From positions 1-64,000 of the forward strand of contig NZ_JAOARO010000057.1 of assembly GCF_025211055.1 (NCBI RefSeq): a stretch of DNA of 64,000 nucleotides. The letters run 5' to 3'. Numbering within the stretch: the first letter of the stretch is position 1; each line of letters opens with the position of its first letter. The translations under genes and the position numbers were made by a program. This DNA is from Vallitalea sp. Its GTDB lineage: Bacteria > Bacillota > Clostridia > Lachnospirales > Vallitaleaceae. Positions 8,734 through 18,598 of the stretch are shown piece by piece. The notes beneath the pieces are model-generated. The model ran no database searches. It was not told the DNA's origin and saw nothing but the letters and a program-made list of their open reading frames with translations.

Positions 8734-9690
8734 TTAATTATCAACAACAATACTTATCATTTTGCCCTGCTTATCATATATCTTCTTTACATCACCAACT
8801 CCATTTTTACTTTCTAGAACAATAAAACGTTCTATTATATTCTTATCTATCAATTTTTCCAGTATAGGTTTATTCTTGACTTCAACCAGTGATGATCCAT
8901 GTACAGTACATATCATCTTGCAACCTGCATTGATAACAAAATCTATGGCTTCTATATCTTCACTGCTCCCTATTTCATCTACAGCAATGACTTCTGGAGA
9001 CATTGACCTTATAAGCATGAGCATACCTTCAGTTTTTGGACATCCGTCAAGTATATCTGTTCTGATTCCTACATCATTTTGTGGTATACCTCTATAGCAG
9101 CCTCCTATTTCGGATCTTTCATCAACTACACCTATGGTTATTCCTGTGTTATTACTTACACCATTTGAGAGCTGTCTTACTATATCTCTTAATAATGTTG
9201 TCTTACCACATCTAGGAGGAGATATTATTAGAGTATGATATATTCTGTTTTCTTGAAATATGTAGGGTATAACTTTGTTGGCACAACCTTTTATTTCATG
9301 TGAAATCCTGATATTTATGCAGGTTATGTTTTTAATAGTCTTTACTCTATTATTCTCTACTACTACCTTTCCTGCCAACCCAACACGATGTCCCCCATCA
9401 ACGGTTATATAGCCATTTCGCAGCTCGTCCTCAAAGGCATATAACGAATAGTTGCTTATGAATTCCATAGTATCCTTTAAATCTTTTTCAGTTATGATAT
9501 AAGCTCTTTTGCTACTTGTTACTAACTTATCTTGGTTTAAAAAGTATTCTTTGTTATCTATTCTTATAATAAGAGGTTTATTAACTCTCAATCTGATTTC
9601 TTGCAATAAGTCCAACTGCTCTTTCTTTAATAAGCCGAACCATCCTCGAAGATTAGTTGCTAATATTTTTTCAACAGTTTCTTTTTTCAT
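8734..9690 (-). CDS. spoIIIAA: stage III sporulation protein AA, ATPase
   Basis: About 318 residues, a secretion-type ATPase of the SpoIIIA complex acting in the mother cell. The Walker A motif ISPPRCGKTTLLRDI is near residues 153-166, a Walker-B-like EVIAVDEIGSSED near 230-243, and ICTVHGS follows. I chose the ATG at 9690 because AGGTGG precedes it by seven bases and MKKETVEKILA fits the family. A longer frame adds about 41 residues that look untranslated. It is the first gene of the operon, with a sigma-E-like promoter just upstream. Confidence 0.95.
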   Translation of the reverse strand: MKKETVEKILATNLRGWFGLLKKEQLDLLQEIRLRVNKPLIIRIDNKEYFLNQDKLVTSSKRAYIITEKDLKDTMEFISNYSLYAFEDELRNGYITVDGGHRVGLAGKVVVENNRVKTIKNITCINIRISHEIKGCANKVIPYIFQENRIYHTLIISPPRCGKTTLLRDIVRQLSNGVSNNTGITIGVVDERSEIGGCYRGIPQNDVGIRTDILDGCPKTEGMLMLIRSMSPEVIAVDEIGSSEDIEAIDFVINAGCKMICTVHGSSLVEVKNKPILEKLIDKNIIERFIVLESKNGVGDVKKIYDKQGKMISIVVDN

Positions 9691-9713
9691 CACTTGTCCA
9701 CCTTTCTTAAAAC

Positions 9714-9742
9714 AATATATGCTTGGACAAACTTTTTTATGA
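9714..9742 (-). promoter_or_regulatory. candidate sigma-E promoter of spoIIIA
   Basis: On the minus strand, TCATAAA (9742-9736) is followed after 14 bases by CATATATT (9721-9714). This resembles the mother-cell sigma-E consensus (about KMATATT, 14-15 bases, CATACAAT), which drives spoIIIA in Bacillus. Its place 24 bases before the chosen start is suitable. It is a match by eye in AT-rich DNA. Confidence 0.5.
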
Positions 9743-9842
9743 TAAGAATTTTGTTTAATCATAAACAAACTTAATATCTCATATATTATATAAATCAAAG
9801 TAACTATCAACAATTCACTACCCGATAAGGAGCAAATATGTT

Positions 9843-10964
9843 ATGAGAATAATCTATTTATTGATGTTATGTTTATTTATAATAAAACCTATTGATGTTA
9901 ATTGTACTGAAGAAATAAGCTATGAATGGAAGTACATACATGGAAAAGTCATATCCGTTATAGAGGATACTGTTGATAAAGAAAATTGCATGAGATATCA
10001 AAAATTACTGGTGAAATTAACAGAACGAGACTTGACAGGTCAAGCAGAGATTGAAAACGTGATTAATACGGCTTCAATTTATAAAATTGTCGTCAAACCA
10101 GGGGATGAAATTATTATTGTATGTAATCAGACAGGTAATACCATAGAAAATGGCAGGGTATATTCTTATGCTCGTGATAAGTATCTAATTTACCTTTTAT
10201 TAGTTTTTATAGGCGCATTATTACTCTTTGGGGGCAAAAATGGATTCTACTCCATTATAAGCTTGACTATATGTGTTTCTTTAATACTTTTTGGCTTCTT
10301 TCCATTAATAATGAAATCATATAATCCAATTATAGTGGTCAGTGTTATAAGCATCATATCTACTTTTATTACATTATCTGTTATTGGCGGTCTCAATATT
10401 AAGACATATGCAGCTATTATTGGTACTATAGGCGGAGTGATTGCAGCAGGTTTGTTAACATATTATTTTGGGGCTCTAACACATATTCAAGGTATTGGTG
10501 ATGAAGATGTTGAACTCTTATCATATTTTACTGAAGGGTATAATCTCAATTTTCGAGATTTGTTGTATGCGGGGATTATTATAGGTGCTCTTGGAGCTAT
10601 TATGGACGTTAGTATGTCTATTGCTTCTTCTATGGGAGAGCTTTATGAGAGTAATCCTAGAATCGGTAAAGACAAACTTTTTTCTGCGGGTATGCGAATC
10701 GGTAAAGATATAATGGGAACCATGTCCAACACACTTATATTGGCTTATGCTGGTAATTCTATAAGCATGATTTTAGTATTTTTCTTGTATAACAGGTCAC
10801 TAGTACAATTTATTAATTCTGACCAGATAGCTGGAGAGATATTAAGGGCATTGTGTGGTAGTATTGGATTAATATTCAGCATTCCAGTAACTTCTATCGC
10901 CTTTATATCCATTAGTAAAAAGCGGAATAATTATATTAAACCAAAAGTAGTTTATAGAAAATAA
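9843..10964 (+). CDS. YibE/F family membrane protein
   Basis: Protein of 373 residues with an N-terminal signal-like helix, a short outside domain (about 20-110) carrying GDEIIIVCNQ, and about seven to eight membrane helices. The YibE/F signatures are visible: GLNIKTYAAIIGTIGG, GALGAIMDVSMSIASSM and MRIGKDIMGTMSNTLILAYAG. The family is widespread in Firmicutes and its function is unknown; transport has been suggested. It is the only plus-strand gene in the first 37 kb and is divergent from spoIIIA. An AAGGAG site precedes the start, and the gene ends at a terminator shared with the convergent HD-GYP gene. Confidence 0.9.
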   Translation: MRIIYLLMLCLFIIKPIDVNCTEEISYEWKYIHGKVISVIEDTVDKENCMRYQKLLVKLTERDLTGQAEIENVINTASIYKIVVKPGDEIIIVCNQTGNTIENGRVYSYARDKYLIYLLLVFIGALLLFGGKNGFYSIISLTICVSLILFGFFPLIMKSYNPIIVVSVISIISTFITLSVIGGLNIKTYAAIIGTIGGVIAAGLLTYYFGALTHIQGIGDEDVELLSYFTEGYNLNFRDLLYAGIIIGALGAIMDVSMSIASSMGELYESNPRIGKDKLFSAGMRIGKDIMGTMSNTLILAYAGNSISMILVFFLYNRSLVQFINSDQIAGEILRALCGSIGLIFSIPVTSIAFISISKKRNNYIKPKVVYRK

Positions 10965-10984
10965 TTGAATATGGAATTAAATAA

Positions 10985-11011
10985 GGGGCTGTGTAATATT
11001 TCCACAGCCCC
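10985..11011. terminator. bidirectional terminator
   Basis: GGGGCTGTG at 10985-10993 pairs perfectly with CACAGCCCC at 11003-11011 across a nine-base AT-rich loop. It separates the convergent YibE/F and HD-GYP genes. Confidence 0.85.
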
Positions 11012-11018
11012 ATTCATT

Positions 11019-11627
11019 TCACAAGCTCTTTTCCCATTTACTCCATAAACTTTCAATACTATTAACTAAATATGGGTCAAATTGTATTCCTTTATTGGAT
11101 ATTACTTCTTTATGGCATTCATTCCAAGATAAACTTTTTTTATACGATCTCTTAGAAATCATAGCATCTATAGAATCACTTATAGCAATTATTCTTGATG
11201 CCAATGGTATTTCCTTTTCTTTTAACCCTTCTGGATATCCTTTTCCATCCCATCTTTCATGATGATATAATACTATGATAGCTATGTCTTTAAGATTCTT
11301 AGATTTCATCAATATGTCATATCCCATTCTACTATGATTTTTTACAATATTATATTCATAAGGTTGTAATTTACTTGGTTTATTAAGTATATTATCCGGA
11401 ATACCGATTTTTCCTATATCATGTAAATGACCAGCAAGATGTAAGTCTTCCAATTCTTTTTTTCCAAGCCCATATTTTTTTCCTATATCATATGCCATAT
11501 GTGCAACCCTATCAGAATGACCACGTGTATATGTATCTTTTGCTTCTAATGCTCCTATTAAACATTCTATAATATCATGATAACGATGGGATCTTTTTTG
11601 TCTTAATCTATCAAAAATATCAATCAC
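11019..11627 (-). CDS. HD-GYP domain phosphohydrolase
   Basis: Protein of 202 residues that is almost entirely an HD-GYP domain. The metal-binding motifs are HSDRVAHMA near 39-47, HLHDIGKIGIPDNIL near 67-81, the histidine of NHSRMGYDIL, and HHERWDGKGYPEGL near 123-136. Such domains usually hydrolyse cyclic-di-GMP. There is no receiver or sensor domain, so input must come from a partner or from expression. The ending KGIQFDPYLVNSI is typical. It stands alone on its strand. Confidence 0.9.
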   Translation of the reverse strand: MIDIFDRLRQKRSHRYHDIIECLIGALEAKDTYTRGHSDRVAHMAYDIGKKYGLGKKELEDLHLAGHLHDIGKIGIPDNILNKPSKLQPYEYNIVKNHSRMGYDILMKSKNLKDIAIIVLYHHERWDGKGYPEGLKEKEIPLASRIIAISDSIDAMISKRSYKKSLSWNECHKEVISNKGIQFDPYLVNSIESLWSKWEKSL

Positions 11628-12000
11628 TTCTTTCTCATTGGTCTAATAACTTATAAAAGATAAAATACTTGTCCAAATAAACTTATCATATAACCTTTTT
11701 ATATATGTCAGGAATATAATTGATAGTAATTAGCAATTTCAATAATAGTATAGTTTATATTGTTAAATATGTCAATAAATACCAAAATCTCTTACAGATA
11801 AATCAGTAATTGATATTACAAGTAAGTCAGAAAAAATGTTTTGTTCTGACTTGGCTTTTGCAAAATAGTATATGTATATGTTGCACTTGAATAATCTTCA
11901 ATATAATCACAAAACACTTTTTCTTCTAATGGGCAATAACTACTGGCTATATTGTAATTTTTATTACGAAAACCAAAAGGTGTGTAAAGAGCAAAAAAAT
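11628..12000. other. intergenic region with an unexplained hairpin
   Basis: No gene is seen here. AAGTCAGAA at 11824-11832 pairs with TTCTGACTT at 11844-11852, a nine-bp stem without a clear T-run on either side. The part near 11640-11800 presumably holds the promoter of the HD-GYP gene. Confidence 0.5.
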
Positions 12001-12019
12001 AAAAGCCTTATTGGCTTTT
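12001..12019 (-). terminator. terminator after efp
   Basis: AAAAGCC pairs with GGCTTTT across a five-base loop, just downstream of the efp stop on the minus strand and followed there by a T-rich run. Confidence 0.85.
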
Positions 12020-12038
12020 ATCTATAAATCAAGTGATA

Positions 12039-12596
12039 TTATGCTCTTGATAAGTATTCACCTGTTCTTGTATCGATTTTTATCTTATCTCCGATGTTAA
12101 CAAATAATGGAACGTTAACACTAGCACCAGTTTCAACTTCTGCTGGTTTTGTAGCTCCAGTAGCTGTATCACCTTTTACTCCTGGTTCTGTATGAATTAT
12201 ATCTAATTCTACAAATAGTGGTGGCTCAATTCCGAAAACTTCTCCTTCATGGCTTAAGATTTTAACCATATCATTTTCTTTAACAAATTTTAATGTATCG
12301 CCTATTTGATCGCTATTAATCGCTATTTGGTCATATGTTTCACTGTCCATAAAATGGAATAAATCGCCATCAGTATATAAATATTGCATATCCTTCTTTT
12401 CAATATGCGCTTTTGGCATTTTTTCAGTTGGTCTAAATGTTTTTTCAATTACTGAACCTGTTTTTAGGTTTTTAAGCTTAGTTCTAACGAACGCTGCTCC
12501 TTTTCCAGGTTTTACGTGTTGAAATTCAATAACAGTGTATATTTGATTTTCATATTGAATTGTTAGACCGTTTCTAAAATCTCCAGCTGATACCAT
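12039..12596 (-). CDS. efp: translation elongation factor P
   Basis: Protein of 185 residues with the standard three-domain layout. [17 protein letters not shown] carries the loop lysine at residue 32 that enters the peptidyl-transferase centre and relieves stalling at proline runs. The C-terminal OB domain ends with the typical [17 protein letters not shown]. An AGGGAGGAAAT site precedes the start. No modification enzyme gene (EpmA/EpmB or YmfI type) is adjacent. It follows the M24 peptidase gene after about 150 bases. Confidence 0.98.
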   Translation of the reverse strand: MVSAGDFRNGLTIQYENQIYTVIEFQHVKPGKGAAFVRTKLKNLKTGSVIEKTFRPTEKMPKAHIEKKDMQYLYTDGDLFHFMDSETYDQIAINSDQIGDTLKFVKENDMVKILSHEGEVFGIEPPLFVELDIIHTEPGVKGDTATGATKPAEVETGASVNVPLFVNIGDKIKIDTRTGEYLSRA

Positions 12597-12745
12597 ATAT
12601 AATTTCCTCCCTAACTTTTATCTTTTATAGTGTAAACTAATACGGAATTTTTTTCAATAGTTTTATAATAATTATTAAGATTAATCCACAAAACTCTGCT
12701 GTGTAATATACTTATATAACTTATTATAGATAGTATATAGTATAA

Positions 12746-13813
12746 TTATACTAATTCAATTAATTGTTTTGGGGACGATACGAAGTTAATTAGTCCATCT
12801 TTGGTTACGCATACTAGGTCTTCTATTCTTACGCCACCAAATCCAGGCACATATATTCCTGGCTCTACAGTAACTACCATATTTTCTGTAAATACATTTT
12901 CATCACCGTATGAGAATCTTGGCTCTTCATGTATGAATAATCCTACACTATGACCTAATCCATGCCCAAAGTATTCTCCATATCCTTTATCTGTTATAAT
13001 ATCACGAGCTACTTTATCTATATCTTTACCTACACATCCAGCTTTTATAGCTTCTAGGGCTTTTAGCTGAGCTTCAAGTACTATATTGTAGATTTCCTTT
13101 TGTTTTTCACTTGCTTTGCCTACAACAAAAGTTCTTGTCATATCAGAGCAGTAACCTTTGTAGATACAACCAAAATCAAGTGTTACAAAATCACCTTCTT
13201 CAATCTTTTTATCAGAAGGCTCAGCATGAGGTTTTGATGAATTAAGACCTGATGCTACGATAGTATCAAATGATAAGTTCTCGGCTCCATTTTTCTTCAT
13301 ACAGGTTTCAATTTCTAATGCCACTTCTTTTTCTGTAACTCCTGGTTTAACAAATTTTAGTATGTATTCATAAGCAAGATCACCAATAGAAGCAGCTTTC
13401 TCAATACATGTTAATTCTTCTTCGTCTTTAATCATTCTTATTTTTTCAACAGTATTACCAATAGGTAATAGTTCTATATTCTTCAATCCTTTTTCATATG
13501 TAACGAATTCCTTATAGGATATTGTTTCGTCTTCAAATCCTATTGTTTTTGCATTATCTTTGTCTATGATATCATTCAATATTTCTAATAACCCACTCTT
13601 TGTGTAATCTATTATGTCAAAGTCAGGACTCTGCTTATTAGCCTGTTCAGTATATCTGAAATCAGTTAAAAGTTTTTTCGTGTTTTTTGATATATATATG
13701 TATGCGTTAGAACCAGTAAATCCGCTAAGATATCTTCTATTATAATTGTCTCTAATTAGTACCGCATCGATTTCTAAGTCATCTAGGCTGTTTTCTAATT
13801 TTTGTAATCTCAT
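12746..13813 (-). CDS. M24 family Xaa-Pro peptidase
   Basis: Protein of 355 residues with an N-terminal creatinase-like domain (about 1-125) and a pita-bread metallopeptidase domain. Metal ligands are visible: Asp in VTLDFGCIYKGYCSDMTRT (two), His in GHGLGHSVGLFIHEEPR, Glu in VVTVEPGIYVPGFGG and Glu in VRIEDLV. Such enzymes remove N-terminal residues preceding proline and need two Mn or Co ions. It lies between aroQ and efp, an arrangement common in Firmicutes. Confidence 0.94.
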   Translation of the reverse strand: MRLQKLENSLDDLEIDAVLIRDNYNRRYLSGFTGSNAYIYISKNTKKLLTDFRYTEQANKQSPDFDIIDYTKSGLLEILNDIIDKDNAKTIGFEDETISYKEFVTYEKGLKNIELLPIGNTVEKIRMIKDEEELTCIEKAASIGDLAYEYILKFVKPGVTEKEVALEIETCMKKNGAENLSFDTIVASGLNSSKPHAEPSDKKIEEGDFVTLDFGCIYKGYCSDMTRTFVVGKASEKQKEIYNIVLEAQLKALEAIKAGCVGKDIDKVARDIITDKGYGEYFGHGLGHSVGLFIHEEPRFSYGDENVFTENMVVTVEPGIYVPGFGGVRIEDLVCVTKDGLINFVSSPKQLIELV

Positions 13814-13857
13814 TCTTATCTTCCTTCCTATTTTTATCTTTAGCTAAGTTATATAGT

Positions 13858-14289
13858 CTATAGTGATACTATCTTTTCTAGTGCAATAATATAACCATCA
13901 AGACCTTTTCCATATATTTGCTGTACACATACTGGTTCAATTACTGATACATGACGAAATTCTTCTCTTTCATAGATATTGGAAATATGGATCTCTATGG
14001 TTTTTATATTAACTGATGCTATAGCATCTCTTATTGCGTAACTATAGTGTGTATAAGCACCTGGATTAATGATAATGCCATCAACTTTATCAAAATAGCA
14101 TTGTTGAATCTTATCAATAATCTCTCCTTCCGAATTAGACTGAAATACATCCACTTCAATATTTAATGAGTCAGTAGTCTTTTTAATCATTTCTACTAAA
14201 CCATTGTAGTCTTTACTGCCATATACACTTTTCTCTCTAATCCCAAGAAAATTAAGATTAGGACCGTTAATAACTGTAATTCTCTTCAT
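13858..14289 (-). CDS. aroQ: 3-dehydroquinate dehydratase, type II
   Basis: Protein of 143 residues that converts 3-dehydroquinate to 3-dehydroshikimate in the shikimate pathway. VINGPNLNFLGIREKSVYG near residues 5-23 includes the catalytic tyrosine. NPGAYTHYSYAIRDAI near 75-90 and EIHISNIYEREEFRHVS near 98-114 are the other signatures. It forms a unit with aroK and aroE upstream, with short gaps. Confidence 0.97.
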   Translation of the reverse strand: MKRITVINGPNLNFLGIREKSVYGSKDYNGLVEMIKKTTDSLNIEVDVFQSNSEGEIIDKIQQCYFDKVDGIIINPGAYTHYSYAIRDAIASVNIKTIEIHISNIYEREEFRHVSVIEPVCVQQIYGKGLDGYIIALEKIVSL

Positions 14290-14307
14290 AGCATCTTCCT
14301 TTTTTAA

Positions 14308-14811
14308 TTATAATAGTGTAATTATCTCTTCAGCAATACTTTCTACATCTTTACCAGAAGTCTGGATAATAATATCTGCCGAACTTAAATATTTGTCTTC
14401 TCTGGATTCTAACATCTTGGATATCTTTGTGGCATAATCTTCTGTTTGTAACAAAGGTCTAGTATCATCATTTTTTACATTATTAAGAATGTGTTCAACA
14501 TCTGCATGTAAAAAGATTACTTTACCTATTTTTTTTAAAAGCTCTCTATTATTTTCTCTTAGCACTATACCTCCACCAGTTGATATAATGCAATTATTTT
14601 TATCTACAAGTGTTTCCAATAATTTGGATTCAAGATTACGGAAATAGTCTTCACCATCATTATAAAATATATCTTTAATACTTCTTTTTTCTTCTTTTTC
14701 AATTTCTGTATCAGTATCTATAAAATCTCTATTAAGTATTTTAGAAAGTCTTTTTCCTACTACCGATTTACCACTACCCATAAAACCTACTAATAAAATA
14801 TTTTCTTCCAT
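14308..14811 (-). CDS. aroK: shikimate kinase
   Basis: Protein of 167 residues that phosphorylates shikimate with ATP. The P-loop GFMGSGKSVVGKRL is near residues 9-22, the substrate-binding DTDTEIEKEE near 32-41, ISTGGGIVLRE near 75-85, and the lid arginine in DDTRPLL near 113-119. Length fits. It lies between aroE and aroQ, so three shikimate-pathway steps are co-transcribed. Confidence 0.97.
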   Translation of the reverse strand: MEENILLVGFMGSGKSVVGKRLSKILNRDFIDTDTEIEKEEKRSIKDIFYNDGEDYFRNLESKLLETLVDKNNCIISTGGGIVLRENNRELLKKIGKVIFLHADVEHILNNVKNDDTRPLLQTEDYATKISKMLESREDKYLSSADIIIQTSGKDVESIAEEIITLL

Positions 14812-14830
14812 TGATACACTCCTTTTATCC

Positions 14831-15688
14831 CTATTGATTAATCAAATCAGTCATAACTTCTTTTAATATCTCTTCTTTGATACTGATATCATTCCAAATT
14901 TCATATGATTTGACCCCTTGATAGAATAACATTTGAAAACCATTTAATATTTTCATTCCGTTTCTTTCAGCTTCTTCTAGGAATTTAGTCTTACTTGGAT
15001 TATAAATCAAATCTACGGCTATATGAAATTTTTTATAGAACTTATCATTTGTTATTGGATTATCATACACATTTGGAGACATTCCTATAGGTGTTGTCTG
15101 AATAGCAATATCAAAAGGTGATATTTTCTCAATTTCATCTAATCCTAGTACTTCAGTTTCGACATCGTAATATTGTCTTATATTATTAGCAAGTATTTCG
15201 CCTTTTATAACAGTTCTATTAATAATAGTTATTTTTTTGCATTTTTCTCTAGCACAAAGCATTCCTACAGCTTTAGCAGCTCCCCCTGCTCCTATTATAA
15301 CGATTTTACTATTTTTCAGCTGTATGGAATTATTTATTAGAGATATATTAAGTCCTTCTGCATCTGTGTTATAACCAACATATCCACTCTCAGTATATTT
15401 CAATGTATTGACTGCTCCTATTTGTTCAGCAAGGGGTGTAATCTTTATTAGATTATCCATTACTTGCTCCTTATATGGAACAGTTATATTGAGTCCTTGA
15501 ATGTTAAGTGCTCTAGCACCTTCAATTGCCTTATCTAGCATACCGTTATCAACTTTGAAAGGCACATATACATAATTCATATTTAATTTAGTCGCTAAAA
15601 GATTATGGATACTAGGTGAAATAGTATGTTCAATAGGATTACCAATCAACCCTAATATTTTGGTATTTCCATTAATGTTTTGATTCAT
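14831..15688 (-). CDS. aroE: shikimate dehydrogenase
   Basis: Protein of 285 residues that reduces 3-dehydroshikimate with NADPH. IGNPIEHTISPSIHN near residues 15-29 binds shikimate, NITVPYKEQVMD near 67-78 carries the catalytic lysine, NTDAEGLN near 107-114 completes the site, and IGAGGAAKAVGML near 131-143 is the NADPH loop. Its start overlaps the end of the YqeG gene by 17 bases, which suggests coupling. Confidence 0.97.
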   Translation of the reverse strand: MNQNINGNTKILGLIGNPIEHTISPSIHNLLATKLNMNYVYVPFKVDNGMLDKAIEGARALNIQGLNITVPYKEQVMDNLIKITPLAEQIGAVNTLKYTESGYVGYNTDAEGLNISLINNSIQLKNSKIVIIGAGGAAKAVGMLCAREKCKKITIINRTVIKGEILANNIRQYYDVETEVLGLDEIEKISPFDIAIQTTPIGMSPNVYDNPITNDKFYKKFHIAVDLIYNPSKTKFLEEAERNGMKILNGFQMLFYQGVKSYEIWNDISIKEEILKEVMTDLINQ

Positions 15689-16190
15689 TCTTTTTTACCC
15701 TCTTTAAGTAAGCTTTTATGATTTTCTTTTCAGTATTTCTTTTTATTTTTGTTATCCATTCTTCTTTTTCTGCAATAGGTACAACTAGTATGGTTTTTAT
15801 TTTTATTCGATTACCACCATAGATGTCAGTGAATATTTGATCTCCTACCAAAACTGTATTTTTCTTGTTGGTTTTAATTGCCTGCATGGCTCTTTTAAGA
15901 TTTCTAGTCATTGGTTTTAGTGCCTTATGAACAGCAAATACCTTTAACTTTTCGTTAAATGTAGTAACTCTGATTTTATTGTTATTAGAAACCAATGCTA
16001 CTTTAAAACCAATCTTTTTTATATCCTCAAATAAGTCTATTATCTCTTGATTAGGGTGTTCCATATCATATGGAACAAGTGTATTATCTATATCAAATAA
16101 TATTCCTCTATAACCTTCATCATACAATTTTCTATAATTTATTTGTCTAATTGAATCAGTGTACTCTGATGGAAAGAATCTCTCTAACAA
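15672..16190 (-). CDS. YqeG family HAD-IIIA phosphatase
   Basis: Protein of 172 residues. HAD motif I is GILFDIDNTLVPYD near residues 28-41, motif II KVALVSNNNKIRV near 63-75, the lysine region KALKPMTRNLKRAM follows, and motif III is VLVGDQIFTDIYGGN near 113-127. A YqeG homologue is a phosphatidylglycerophosphate phosphatase candidate in some bacteria, but its substrate is not fixed. It overlaps aroE, so it is probably the first gene of the aro unit. Confidence 0.9.
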   Translation of the reverse strand: MLERFFPSEYTDSIRQINYRKLYDEGYRGILFDIDNTLVPYDMEHPNQEIIDLFEDIKKIGFKVALVSNNNKIRVTTFNEKLKVFAVHKALKPMTRNLKRAMQAIKTNKKNTVLVGDQIFTDIYGGNRIKIKTILVVPIAEKEEWITKIKRNTEKKIIKAYLKRVKKNESKH

Positions 16191-16300
16191 TTATATCACC
16201 CTTAAATTTTATTGAATTATAGTGTTATATCATTATGATTATATCAATATAAATACAACAATACAAGTTTTTTAAAAATAATCCATTTCTGAAATTATGA

Positions 16301-16321
16301 AAGACACCCTTAAGGTGTCTT
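16301..16321 (-). terminator. terminator at the end of the chemoreceptor gene
   Basis: AAGACACC pairs with GGTGTCTT across a five-base loop. The chemoreceptor stop codon lies in the first bases of the hairpin on the minus strand. The following T content is modest. Confidence 0.6.
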
Positions 16322-18029
16322 AATCATAAATAGTAAATTCGGTCATTGCATCATCAAGTTCTTTAACTATTTTATTAAGATTTTGTGATTCATGTAAGAT
16401 TGCTTTTTCTCCTTCATTTACTTGATTAATTTCTTTAGTAATTCCATTAACCGAACTAATTGTACTTGCCATCTCTGAATTAGTTTTTAATATGGCTTTT
16501 TCCATCTCCCCACTAGCTTTTGCTTGATTAGATGTCAATAAGGATATATCATTAGATGCATTTGATATAGTTTCCATAGAGGTTAATACTTTTTGTATTT
16601 TATTAGCCGTTAAGGAAGATTGTTGATTAGTTTTGTTGGATAGATTAGAATTATCTAGTATTATTTCATTAAATTTAGATAATTCTTCAATTATGGAATT
16701 AGATAATGCTGATACATTATCAGCTTCTTTGTTAGTTTCTTCTGATAGCATCCTAATCTCTTCTGCTACTATTGCAAAGCCTTTTCCAGCTTCGCCTGCT
16801 CTTGCAGCCTCAATAGAAGCATTAAGTGCTAATAAATTTGTTTGAGAAGCAATATGAGTTATAGTTGTTACAAATTGTTGTATGTTTTGTATATTGCTAG
16901 ACAAAGCATTGGCTTTTTTAATAAGGTTATCTGAGGAGTCTACTACTTGATTTGATAAATCAAGTGTGGATTCTACATAATCTACTATTTCATTTGCATA
17001 AGTAGTAGCAATATGTACTTGCTTTGAAACATTATCAGTTTCAACAGCAGCATCATTAGAACCTTGTGATATTGAATTAATCATAGCCAATACCTCTTCA
17101 GTTTGTTTTCCTAAGTGATTTACTTGTACAATAACACTGTTTACATAATCTTCTACGTTATTAATATTTTTACCAGATGAATAGATAATATGATTAAACT
17201 TTTCAATACTACTTTTTATATTTGACGTTGTGTCAGACATAGTTATATGATATTTTTCCATAAAAGTATTTAATACATTTTTAATTACTGAAAGTTCATC
17301 TTTAGAATTATCTTTAAATCTATAAGAGATATCTAGTTTTTCGCCTACGTTCTTAATATCATTAACCAATTCTTTTAGTGGAACTATAATAGATAGACTT
17401 GTGGCAAAGCTAATTATTATAGCAAATATAACTACAAGAATAGTTGAAGCAATTGTATAATTAATTGATAATTCAACACTATCAAAATATATTTTTTTAT
17501 TAGTTTCAGCAGTTTCTTCACTATATTTTGCTATACTCTCAATACCACTGATTACATTATCGGCTTTAGTTTTTGTATCTTGTTCATTTAAGAACCTAAT
17601 TATTTCCTTATCTCTTTTACCAGCACGCAATTCTTTAGCAAGCTTATGAATGACTTCTTCGTATTGGACAAAGGCAGTTCTTACTTTTGATAATAATGCT
17701 TTATTCTCAGAAGTATTAGCTGTTTTTTCATATTCATTTAATGAATTAGTAACTTTATCACAGTTATCAGTCATAGCTTGAATGAATTTCTCATCACCTG
17801 TTGTAGAACGATAGAAATTAATTATTATTTGATGCATATAGAAATTTGCTTTATCAGCTGTCAAAATACCGTTAGTTCCTTCATTAACAATTTTAGTTAC
17901 TTGTTGGTTTCTGTGTCTATTATTACTTATTTGTAATAATGACATTGCACAATATAATATTGTAAACAGTAAAACAACAATAATAAGTCTGTTCCTAATA
18001 CTAGTCCTTCTTAAGAAATTAAAATTCAT
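16320..18029 (-). CDS. methyl-accepting chemotaxis protein
   Basis: Membrane receptor of 569 residues. Helix 1 is near residues 14-32, a helical four-helix-bundle-like outside domain near 35-190, helix 2 near 192-213, then a HAMP segment and a long cytoplasmic signalling coiled coil. The conserved tip [20 protein letters not shown] is near 392-412 and pairs with CheA/CheW. The ligand is unknown. No CheB/CheR-tethering pentapeptide is seen at the C-terminus. A GGAG site lies upstream. No other chemotaxis genes are close. Confidence 0.93.
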   Translation of the reverse strand: MNFNFLRRTSIRNRLIIVVLLFTILYCAMSLLQISNNRHRNQQVTKIVNEGTNGILTADKANFYMHQIIINFYRSTTGDEKFIQAMTDNCDKVTNSLNEYEKTANTSENKALLSKVRTAFVQYEEVIHKLAKELRAGKRDKEIIRFLNEQDTKTKADNVISGIESIAKYSEETAETNKKIYFDSVELSINYTIASTILVVIFAIIISFATSLSIIVPLKELVNDIKNVGEKLDISYRFKDNSKDELSVIKNVLNTFMEKYHITMSDTTSNIKSSIEKFNHIIYSSGKNINNVEDYVNSVIVQVNHLGKQTEEVLAMINSISQGSNDAAVETDNVSKQVHIATTYANEIVDYVESTLDLSNQVVDSSDNLIKKANALSSNIQNIQQFVTTITHIASQTNLLALNASIEAARAGEAGKGFAIVAEEIRMLSEETNKEADNVSALSNSIIEELSKFNEIILDNSNLSNKTNQQSSLTANKIQKVLTSMETISNASNDISLLTSNQAKASGEMEKAILKTNSEMASTISSVNGITKEINQVNEGEKAILHESQNLNKIVKELDDAMTEFTIYD

Positions 18030-18093
18030 CCTTAGTTCTCCTTTAATCTAATAGTATTTAAATAGAATACAAATAGCACATAATCCTGTTTTT

Positions 18094-18564
18094 CTAATTG
18101 TATTTTTTTGGATATAATTGCAAATCTTTTGTATCGTCACTATTATCCGCATAGACATTTACGTTATTATTATTATCTATACTGATACTAAAATGAGTAT
18201 AACCACCTTTTTTCATTTTTATTATTGGCAATTGGTTTATTTTAAAACCTTTTAATTCTTTTATTAATGCATTTATAAATCTATCATCTATATCCTCTGA
18301 ATTTACAATAACTTCTTTATTAACATTCAACTTATCTATAAAATAATTTTTGAATTCATCATTACTTTTTATTATATTCTCAGCTGCATGACCTAAAAGC
18401 GTTGCATTAGATATATCTGTATTTCTTTTTAATTTGTATATTTTATTAATCTGTCTAGGAACAAAAATAGCGATAAGTACAGTCAGTATAACTATTACGA
18501 CTACTGCTTCTACATAAAAATATGTACTTTTATTCTTTAGATAATTACCCAACCGTTTCTTCAT
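18094..18564 (-). CDS. pilin-like single-helix protein without a standard prepilin site
   Basis: Protein of 156 residues. Residues 15-38 (YFYVEAVVVIVILTVLIAIF and then VPRQ) look like a type IV pilin N-terminal helix, with a glutamate at 19 that would be position +5. The residue that should be glycine at -1 is Thr14, so ordinary prepilin peptidase cleavage is doubtful. After the helix, a pilin-like ISNATLLGHAAENI leads to a small globular domain. A GGAGG site precedes the start. It is just downstream of a small lipoprotein gene, and no pilus assembly genes are nearby. It may be a pseudopilin-like membrane-anchored protein. Confidence 0.6.
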   Translation of the reverse strand: MKKRLGNYLKNKSTYFYVEAVVVIVILTVLIAIFVPRQINKIYKLKRNTDISNATLLGHAAENIIKSNDEFKNYFIDKLNVNKEVIVNSEDIDDRFINALIKELKGFKINQLPIIKMKKGGYTHFSISIDNNNNVNVYADNSDDTKDLQLYPKKYN

Positions 18565-18598
18565 ATGTAATGTCCTCCATTAAAATTCCCTCCTTATA

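Noticed and set aside
8734..9813. Longer spoIIIAA start at 9813
   Set aside because: The extra 41 residues do not fit the family, and the ATG at 9690 has a proper ribosome binding site. The longer version would also contain the promoter-like boxes.
10985..11011. IS1182-type end (GGGGCTGTG)
   Set aside because: It is a perfect hairpin between two convergent genes, and the sequence differs after GGGGCTGT. It is better explained as a terminator.
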